Source: Candidatus Omnitrophota bacterium
Lineage (GTDB): Bacteria; Omnitrophota; Omnitrophia; Omnitrophales; Aquincolibacteriaceae
Length of the DNA stretch: 8,665 bases
Reading direction: 5' to 3'
Assembly: GCA_023247135.1 (NCBI GenBank)
Contig: JAHFHB010000066.1
Location: forward strand, 1-8,665
A model generated the notes under the pieces. The model searched no databases. It was not told where the DNA came from and was given only the letters and a program-made list of their open reading frames with translations. Of this stretch, positions 1 to 5,335 are shown one piece after another (the first letter of the stretch is position 1; each line of letters begins with the position of its first letter). The translations under genes were made by a program, and so were the position numbers.

Positions 1-626
1 GAACCTTGGGGGCTCGAAAGCGGCAGTATTTTTTCGGTCGCGGGCTTGGACGCCGTGACAGACAACATCTTGCTGTGAACGACATAAACGGAATCCACGC
101 GGCCTTCCGTATAAATCGCGGATAAGGTATTTTTCAGATCCTTCACGGTGCCGTCGAGCTGGTTTTGGCGGATGTCCGTCCAGGTTTTTTCGCAGGAAAA
201 GCCGCTGCGGCGCAATGCGTTGACGCCGGCCTTGCCGACCGCAAAAATCAAGGGCGTTTTTTCCCTGAACCGTTTCAAAAAATCACGGGCCATTTCAATC
301 AAGAGCATGTTGTAAGGCCCGCACAGCCCCGAATCTGCGGTGACGAGTAAAAGGGCGGTCTGATTTTCCGTGCGGGTCGCGAAGAAGGGGTGCTCGTACG
401 AAGGTTTCTTCTCAGCGCCCTGATCCGCCGCCTGTGAATTTTGCGCATCCACAAGTCGCAGCATCATTTTTTCAAGTTCGGTCGTGTAGGGCCGGGCCTT
501 GGTTAGGAAGCCCTGAAAACGGCGCAGTTTCGCCGCCGACACCATTTCCATGGCGCGCGTGATTTTGCGCGTATTTTCAACGCTCTTGATCCGGCTTTTA
601 ATGCCGCGAAGCTGTCCTGCTGACAT
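1..626 (-). CDS. atpG: F1 ATP synthase gamma subunit, C-terminus cut by window edge
   Basis: Gamma is the central rotor shaft of F1, turning inside the alpha3beta3 head and coupling the c-ring to catalysis. The visible 208 codons start at ATG 624-626 (MSAGQLRGIKSRIKSVENTR) and continue with KITRAMEMVSAAKLRR. This N-terminal coiled-coil signature, with its Met/Lys-rich contact segment, is diagnostic of the family. Around residues 93-105 lies the block LLVTADSGLCGPYN, equivalent to the family's conserved 'SDrGLCGgyN' stretch. The family is usually about 285-300 residues, so roughly the last 80-90 residues, including the C-terminal helix and its signature, lie beyond position 1. An inserted-looking segment of Gln/Ala/Glu/Lys residues at about 61-75 is somewhat longer than I would expect. 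The gene follows atpA after an unusually long 160-nt gap filled by an inverted repeat. No strong Shine-Dalgarno sequence precedes the ATG. Identification is secure. Confidence 0.96.
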   Translation of the reverse strand, partial: MSAGQLRGIKSRIKSVENTRKITRAMEMVSAAKLRRFQGFLTKARPYTTELEKMMLRLVDAQNSQAADQGAEKKPSYEHPFFATRTENQTALLLVTADSGLCGPYNMLLIEMARDFLKRFREKTPLIFAVGKAGVNALRRSGFSCEKTWTDIRQNQLDGTVKDLKNTLSAIYTEGRVDSVYVVHSKMLSVTASKPATEKILPLSSPQG

Positions 627-669
627 AGGCTTTCTACGAAGTCACTAGTTTTGTATTACAAAAAATGCT

Positions 670-766
670 CGTCATTGCGAGGAGCGCAGCGACGAAGCAA
701 TCTATTATTTTTAAACCGAGATTGCTTCGCCTCGTCCTGCCTGCGGCAGGCGGGCTCGCAATGACG
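670..766. repeat. Imperfect inverted repeat between atpA and atpG
   Basis: The left arm (670-703) begins CGTCATTGCGAG and ends CGAAGCAATCT. The right arm (719-766) begins AGATTGCTTCG and ends CTCGCAATGACG, so the outer 11-12 bases of the two arms are exact reverse complements. The right arm also contains a nested small palindrome at 736-750 (CCTGCC, TGC loop, GGCAGG). A second copy of the left arm lies at 5112-5145 with 32 of 34 bases identical, so this is a dispersed family. Similar 'cattgcgag...gaagcaatc' repeats are, as I recall, common in several bacterial phyla. It encodes no protein. Transcribed with the operon it would fold into a long hairpin between the alpha and gamma cistrons. Confidence 0.9.
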
Positions 767-786
767 ATTGAGAATGAACTTTGAAA

Positions 787-2292
<1,506 letters not shown>

Positions 2293-2297
2293 AAAAT

Positions 2298-2303
2298 CAC
2301 CTT
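2298..2303 (-). promoter_or_regulatory. Shine-Dalgarno of atpA overlapping the atpH stop
   Basis: On the minus strand the sequence reads TAAGGTGATTTTATG. The TAA stop of atpH supplies the first bases of the AAGGTG ribosome-binding site, with a five-base spacer to the atpA ATG. The overlap means a ribosome terminating on atpH sits on the atpA initiation site, consistent with coupled translation. Confidence 0.7.
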
Positions 2304-2841
2304 AGCATGATAGAAAATTTTGTTTGAGGGCTCGCAGCCGGTCGCGGTACGAGCCGTTAATCTGAAGGCCATCAAAACGGATAATCAGTCCTCCGAGCAA
2401 GGAGGGTTCTGTTTTCGTGACAAGCCGTACTTTCGACTTGAGTTTTTTCTCAAGCATTTTGCCGAGCGAGTCCCGGTTGGGTACATTCAGGGGGACCGCG
2501 GAAAGCACGGTGACTTCCTGAATGCCCTGGCTTTTTTCCATCAGACGGTGGAACTCTGCCTGAACCGACAGCAGTTCCCGGAACCGGCGTTTTTGCAGGA
2601 GGACTTTAAGAAAACTCATGACCAGCGGAGAAAGATGTGCGCCCACGAGCCGCGTGAGGAACGCTTCTTTGTCCTGAATCGAAATCGCCGAATTGAAAAG
2701 CAGGCGCTCAATCACGGGGTTGCTGCTGTAGATTTCGCTCAATGCCGTGAGATCATGATCGGTCTGCGCGAGCGAATTTCTTTTTTGGGCCAGCTCAAAA
2801 AGCGCCCGGGCATACCGGGAAGCCGCAATCGAACTCTTCAT
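2302..2841 (-). CDS. atpH: F1 ATP synthase delta subunit (peripheral stalk)
   Basis: Delta (the OSCP homologue) links the top of the F1 head to the b-subunit peripheral stalk and resists rotation. The 179-residue product matches the usual 175-185. The N-terminal helical bundle starts with SIAASRYARALFELAQ at about residues 4-19, the expected 'vArrYAkALfela' block. The C-terminal domain ends with LLGGLIIRFDGLQINGSYRD followed by RLRALKQ, matching the family's 'lGGlvirvgd.viDgSvr.rL' signature. Here the usual Asp of 'iDgS' is Asn (INGS), a conservative change. The start ATG (2839-2841) overlaps the atpF stop in an ATGA arrangement, which implies coupled translation. The stop overlaps the atpA ribosome-binding site. 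Identification is secure. Confidence 0.96.
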   Translation of the reverse strand: MKSSIAASRYARALFELAQKRNSLAQTDHDLTALSEIYSSNPVIERLLFNSAISIQDKEAFLTRLVGAHLSPLVMSFLKVLLQKRRFRELLSVQAEFHRLMEKSQGIQEVTVLSAVPLNVPNRDSLGKMLEKKLKSKVRLVTKTEPSLLGGLIIRFDGLQINGSYRDRLRALKQNFLSC

Positions 2842-3344
2842 GCCCGGCTCCCGGTCTCAATATCGCCGATCATGGCCATGATTTTGTCCTGCTGCTTGGC
2901 GTCATTCAGGGTTTCGCCCAAAATGCGTTCTGCCACCTGAATGGAAACTTTCGCAATGGTCTGCTTGAGTTCCAGGCGGGCTTTGGCCACCTCAAGGTCC
3001 AGATTCTGTTTGGTTTTATCAAACATGATCTGGGCCTCGGTGCGGGCTTTTTCCTGAATGTCGCGCGCCAACCGGCGGCCCTCGTCGATCGACTCCTGCA
3101 TTTTTAGCCGCGCTTCTTCTTCGATCTTTTGAAGACGGCTGGCATAGTCGGCCTGCAGCGTTTCCACCTGCTTCTTCGCAGAAGCAATTTTCTCATGATC
3201 TTCCCGGATCGTTTCGCGCCGCGTTTCCAGGGCCTTTTGAATCGGGCCCCAAGCCAGCTTTTTCAGCGTCAGAAAGACGATGACAAAAGCGGTGAGCTGA
3301 ACGATAACTTCCGCGGGAATGATGTTTTGCTTAAAAAAATCCAT
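2838..3344 (-). CDS. atpF: F0 ATP synthase b subunit (peripheral stalk)
   Basis: Subunit b anchors the peripheral stalk in the membrane beside the a subunit and runs up to delta. The product has 168 residues, slightly longer than the usual 156-165. A single N-terminal membrane helix spans about residues 8-28 (AEVIVQLTAFVIVFLTLKKL), followed by the conserved tryptophan-proline junction WGPI. The rest is a highly charged, nearly uninterrupted coiled coil (about 35-150) rich in Lys, Glu, Ala and Gln, as expected for the dimeric stalk. Only one b-type gene is visible between atpE and atpH, so the stalk is probably a b homodimer rather than b/b'. The gene lies 11 bases after the atpE stop and overlaps atpH by four bases. 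No strong Shine-Dalgarno is visible before the ATG. Confidence 0.96.
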   Translation of the reverse strand: MDFFKQNIIPAEVIVQLTAFVIVFLTLKKLAWGPIQKALETRRETIREDHEKIASAKKQVETLQADYASRLQKIEEEARLKMQESIDEGRRLARDIQEKARTEAQIMFDKTKQNLDLEVAKARLELKQTIAKVSIQVAERILGETLNDAKQQDKIMAMIGDIETGSRA

Positions 3345-3355
3345 ACCGGATCAGA

Positions 3356-3586
3356 TTAAAGTTTTCCGAGCAATGAGAAACCGAACACCAGCGCGTACAG
3401 CGTCAAAGCTTCGATCAGCGCGCAGCCGGCCATCATATTGACCAATATTTTTGTGGAAGCTTCGGGCTGGCGGGCGGTCGCATCCATGGCAGCGGCAACG
3501 GCTTTACCAAGCGCCATGGCGCAAGCCATTGCGGTGAGAGCCAAACTGAGGGGGGCACCAAATGAAATTGCAATTTTCGGATCCAT
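3356..3586 (-). CDS. atpE: F0 ATP synthase c subunit (rotor ring)
   Basis: Subunit c forms the ion-carrying rotor ring. The 76-residue product has two membrane helices (about 8-36 and 48-73) joined by the polar loop ARQPEA (R39, Q40, P41), the family signature that contacts the central stalk. The ion-binding carboxylate is E59 in LIEALTLY. In the register of the RQPE loop, the position of the sodium-ligand Gln of helix 1 is L26, and the Ser and Thr that follow the carboxylate in sodium-type rings are A60 and L61, which argues for protons. The helix-1 glycine motif is mostly replaced by alanine (A19, A21, A23, A25, then G27). An AAGGAG Shine-Dalgarno six bases before ATG 3584-3586 is the best in the operon, consistent with the high copy number of c. 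Confidence 0.97.
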   Translation of the reverse strand: MDPKIAISFGAPLSLALTAMACAMALGKAVAAAMDATARQPEASTKILVNMMAGCALIEALTLYALVFGFSLLGKL

Positions 3587-3592
3587 CGAATT

Positions 3593-3598
3593 CTCCTT
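3593..3598 (-). promoter_or_regulatory. Strong Shine-Dalgarno of atpE
   Basis: The minus strand reads AAGGAG, then a six-base spacer AATTCG, then ATG. It is the closest match to the consensus among the atp genes here, fitting the need for many c subunits per complex. Confidence 0.85.
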
Positions 3599-3612
3599 AC
3601 CTTATTGTGACT

Positions 3613-3654
3613 TCACGAAATCCAAAACGGCGCCTGCCGGATTGTTTTTCGTGA
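3613..3654 (-). promoter_or_regulatory. Stem-loop in the atpB-atpE gap
   Basis: The 112-base gap between atpB and atpE contains an outer stem TCACGAAA (3613-3620) pairing with TTTCGTGA (3647-3654). Inside it lies a second small stem, CGGC (3628-3631) with GCCG (3636-3639). It lies about 15 bases upstream of the atpE Shine-Dalgarno and lacks a following U-run, so it is not a typical terminator. A role in mRNA processing, stability or enhanced atpE translation is inferred only. A nine-base direct repeat CGCTGAAGG (3668-3676 and 3680-3688) lies in the same gap. Confidence 0.5.
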
Positions 3655-3698
3655 CATTCCCTCGCGCCGCTGAAGGCCGCGCTGAAGGGCATGCTTTG

Positions 3699-4550
3699 TT
3701 AATGGGCCGTATGGGCGCCGCCCTCATGAGCGGCGGCCTCTCCGTGCCCGTGATCGTGATGGGGTGAAACGAGTGAAATATAAACCGTTGAAAGCAGCAT
3801 GAAAACAAAGGCCTGCACCATGCTGAAAATAATCGACAGTATATTAGCAAATAATTGGAAAAAGAACGGCACATATTTGTACATGACATTCAGTTCCGCA
3901 AATTTAAAAAGCAGGCGGTCTTCGCTCGAAATATTGGCAAAAAGACGCAAGGATAAACTGAAGGGCACGGCGCCGAGTTCCAGAATGATGTTGAGGGTCA
4001 GCATGAGCGGAATCAGAATGATTCCAAAGACGTTGGAGGGATTGCCCGCCATGTGCAGCAAGTAATGCTTGATACCCTGCTCACGGATACCCGTGGCCTG
4101 CACGTAGACCATGGTGGCGAGTGCCACGGCCAGTGTGGTGCTCCACGTGGAAGTCGGGGATTTGAGCAGGGGGATGAGGCCGCTCCAGCTCATCAGCAGA
4201 ATGTAGAGAAAAAGCGTGCCGAGAAAAGGCACGTGCTTGCGGCCGGCCGGGCCAAGAATGCCGGTGACAAACCCTTCCAAACCTTCCACCACGGCCTCGA
4301 AAAAATTTTGCAGGCCTTCGGGGATGCGGTTTTTACAAGAGGCCGCGCGAATAAAAAAGAAACTGATGAGGAGTGCCGCGGTGAGTGAGAAGAAAACGTT
4401 TTCCCAAACTTGAAGCTGCTTGACCACCGGGGAATGTGGGAAACGCTGTTCCAGGAGCGTAATAAAATTAGGAAGCTCGTGCGCTTCATGGTGCACGCCG
4501 CTATGAGTTTCGTGGGCCGCGTGTTCTATCTCGTGTGTCGATTCAGCCAT
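3699..4550 (-). CDS. atpB: F0 ATP synthase a subunit (ion channel stator)
   Basis: Subunit a provides the two ion half-channels next to the c-ring. The 283-residue product has several hydrophobic helices, at about 50-68, 108-130, 138-152, 172-195, 225-245 and 247-262. The essential arginine is R202 in SLSLRLFANI, and the conserved Gln of the last helix is Q246 in VQAFVFMLLSTVYIS. The segment after R202 reads ANISSED (E210, D211) in place of the common 'GNi.aGe', so an acidic residue is kept but the glycines are not. Both termini are histidine-rich: seven His in residues 1-25 and seven in 264-283. The gene starts five bases after the atpI stop, with ATG 4548-4550 giving MAESTHEIEHAAHE. The Shine-Dalgarno is weak. 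The 112-base gap to atpE contains a stem-loop. Confidence 0.97.
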   Translation of the reverse strand: MAESTHEIEHAAHETHSGVHHEAHELPNFITLLEQRFPHSPVVKQLQVWENVFFSLTAALLISFFFIRAASCKNRIPEGLQNFFEAVVEGLEGFVTGILGPAGRKHVPFLGTLFLYILLMSWSGLIPLLKSPTSTWSTTLAVALATMVYVQATGIREQGIKHYLLHMAGNPSNVFGIILIPLMLTLNIILELGAVPFSLSLRLFANISSEDRLLFKFAELNVMYKYVPFFFQLFANILSIIFSMVQAFVFMLLSTVYISLVSPHHDHGHGEAAAHEGGAHTAH

Positions 4551-4555
4551 GACAG

Positions 4556-4825
4556 CTATTTCTTGTCCATATCTGATTGTTGAATCTGCTTGATCAGTCT
4601 AAAACTTTGTATGCCTGAGGCCACGATGCCCAGGCCGACCAGAACAGGAAGTGCAGCGTTTGGAACCCCAAGCTTTGTGATTGCCAAACGTCCCAAAACA
4701 TAACCCGCCAAAGGTCCGCTCAGAAGGATGAGTGGAAGCAGCATGGCCGCTCCTAACATCCAGAGAGATTTGTACGAATCTTTTTCTGAACCCGTCACCG
4801 GACCCCTAGAAGGTATGAATCTCAT
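4556..4825 (-). CDS. atpI: AtpI-like ATP synthase assembly protein
   Basis: This small membrane protein at the head of the operon matches the AtpI type, which is thought to help assemble the c-ring. From ATG 4823-4825 it has 89 residues. Two membrane segments are visible, LGAAMLLPLILLSGPLAGYV (helix 1, running into LGRLAI) and ALPVLVGLGIVASGIQSF (helix 2), followed by a basic/polar tail ending DMDKK. The frame stays open back to a TTG at 4960, but a near-consensus promoter at 4871-4899 puts the transcript start near 4864, so that extension would not be transcribed from it, and the extra residues look non-coding. A GTG at 4796-4798 with AGGGG four bases upstream is an alternative start (80 residues). 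Family assignment rests on position, size and topology more than on sharp motifs. The stop lies five bases before atpB. Confidence 0.78.
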   Translation of the reverse strand: MRFIPSRGPVTGSEKDSYKSLWMLGAAMLLPLILLSGPLAGYVLGRLAITKLGVPNAALPVLVGLGIVASGIQSFRLIKQIQQSDMDKK

Positions 4826-4848
4826 AACCCCTGAACCGATCAAGGGTT
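4826..4848 (-). promoter_or_regulatory. Hairpin abutting the atpI start codon
   Basis: In the mRNA sense, AACCCTTGA and TCAGGGGTT flank the five-base loop TCGGT. All nine positions pair, one as a G-U wobble. The 3' arm contains AGGGG, the only Shine-Dalgarno-like bases before ATG 4823-4825, and ends directly at that codon. The structure could limit initiation there, or favour initiation at the GTG nine codons downstream. The pairing is seen; the function is inferred. Confidence 0.5.
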
Positions 4849-4870
4849 TCAAGGTTCTGGAAGAGTGCGT

Positions 4871-4899
4871 ATTATCTTGAAGACCGCGCGCCTTGTCAA
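4871..4899 (-). promoter_or_regulatory. Sigma70-type promoter of the atp operon
   Basis: On the minus strand, TTGACA (4894-4899) is a perfect -35 box. A spacer of exactly 17 bases separates it from GATAAT (4871-4876), which matches five of six bases of the -10 consensus. A transcript would start near 4864, about 40 bases upstream of the atpI ATG. It is correctly placed and oriented for the operon and is the best promoter in the window. Confidence 0.8.
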
Positions 4900-4967
4900 C
4901 GGAAAGCAGGGGGATTTGCGGTCTCGTTCCCATTGATGACAGAGACAAACAGACTTTCAATTTTTTT

Positions 4968-4995
4968 GTAGGGAACAGGCATGCCTGTTCCCTAC
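4968..4995. repeat. 28-bp perfect palindrome
   Basis: The half-site GTAGGGAACAGGCA is followed immediately by its exact reverse complement, with no loop bases and the centre between 4981 and 4982. A run of seven T lies just to its left on the plus strand. For a leftward transcript the hairpin would be followed by A residues, and a rightward one has no U-run after it, so it does not look like an intrinsic terminator. It may be a dispersed repeat unit or a binding site for a dimeric protein. Confidence 0.85.
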
Positions 4996-5022
4996 GGTCA
5001 GGCTATGCATCAGTGTGCGTTG

Positions 5023-5113
5023 TGTCATCCCCGTCCTTCGCCTGTACTTGTCATTGCGAGCAACCGGCGCGCCCATGCGCCGGTACCGCAAAGCGACGCT
5101 CAAAGAAGCGTCG
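5023..5113. repeat. Cluster of repeat fragments and two short hairpins
   Basis: TGTCATCCCCG at 5023-5033 recurs at 7170-7180 and 7230-7240 inside the rightward gene. TCATTGCGAG at 5051-5060 is a partial copy of the repeat found at 670 and 5112. Hairpin one pairs ACCGGCGC (5063-5070) with GCGCCGGT (5077-5084) over a six-base loop. Hairpin two pairs CGACGCT (5094-5100) with AGCGTCG (5107-5113) over a six-base loop. The arrangement looks like nested or adjacent insertions of small repeats. Confidence 0.7.
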
Positions 5114-5145
5114 TCATTGCGAGGAGCGGTGCGACGAAGCAATCT
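5112..5145 (+). repeat. Second copy of the CGTCATTGCGAG...GAAGCAATCT repeat
   Basis: These 34 bases match 670-703 at 32 positions; the two differences lie together in the middle (GCGCAGCG against GCGGTGCG). Here a full-length facing right arm is not visible, so this is a half element or a degraded copy, whereas the copy at 670-766 has both arms. Confidence 0.85.
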
Positions 5146-5272
5146 CAGAGCAATGGTCTCGCTATCCCCTCAAAAACGCATAGACGAAACTGGCTTATTT
5201 TTTTAATTCATTAAAGTTGTTAACATATTATGAATAAATAAGTTATGAATATTATATTTAAGGGTTGCTGCC

Positions 5273-5301
5273 TTGATCTTCAGCCGATTGGCAGGTACAC
5301 T
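5273..5301 (+). promoter_or_regulatory. Candidate promoter of the rightward secreted-protein gene
   Basis: TTGATC (5273-5278) and TACACT (5296-5301) are separated by exactly 17 bases and each matches four of six consensus positions. A start near 5308 would give a leader of about 28 bases holding the AAGGGA ribosome-binding site. The A+T-rich stretch upstream (5196-5262) could act as an UP-like element. The match is only moderate. Confidence 0.35.
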
Positions 5302-5318
5302 TTTATCAGCGAATTACA

Positions 5319-5324
5319 AAGGGA
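5319..5324 (+). promoter_or_regulatory. Possible Shine-Dalgarno of the rightward gene
   Basis: AAGGGA lies 11 bases before ATG 5336-5338, slightly farther than ideal. No better-placed start codon is seen in frame upstream, and the ATG begins a textbook signal peptide, so this start is preferred. Confidence 0.5.
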
Positions 5325-5335
5325 TTCTTCTGCGC

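Larger units (their letters stand above)
4900..5335. other. Divergent intergenic region rich in repeats
   Basis: About 440 bases separate the atp promoter from the rightward gene and carry no credible protein gene. Short open frames at 4893-5183, 4957-5142 and 4981-5214 are read-throughs of repeats and have no recognisable product. From left to right the region holds a 28-bp palindrome, a TGTCATCCCCG repeat fragment (5023-5033), two hairpins, a dispersed repeat copy (5112-5145), an unremarkable stretch, a very A+T-rich stretch (about 5196-5262) and a candidate promoter for the rightward gene. Confidence 0.7.

Noticed and set aside
2320..2940. 206-codon plus-strand open frame across atpH and the end of atpF
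   Set aside because: It runs antisense across two secure genes and their overlap and has no family features.
4826..4960. N-terminal extension of atpI from a TTG at 4958-4960
   Set aside because: The promoter at 4871-4899 lies inside it, the residues show no family resemblance, and a better-placed ATG exists at 4823-4825.
4968..4995. Palindrome with adjacent T-run as an intrinsic terminator
   Set aside because: The T-run precedes the hairpin on the plus strand and reads as A residues after it on the minus strand, so neither direction gives the hairpin-then-U arrangement.
5023..5145. Repeat cluster as a CRISPR array
   Set aside because: The repeated words are of different types and irregularly spaced, with no constant repeat-spacer period and no cas genes nearby.
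4893..5183. Short plus-strand frames (4893-5183, 4981-5214, 5015-5206) and the minus frame 4957-5142
   Set aside because: They cross a perfect palindrome and several repeats, and the translations are repeat-derived low-complexity sequence without credible starts.
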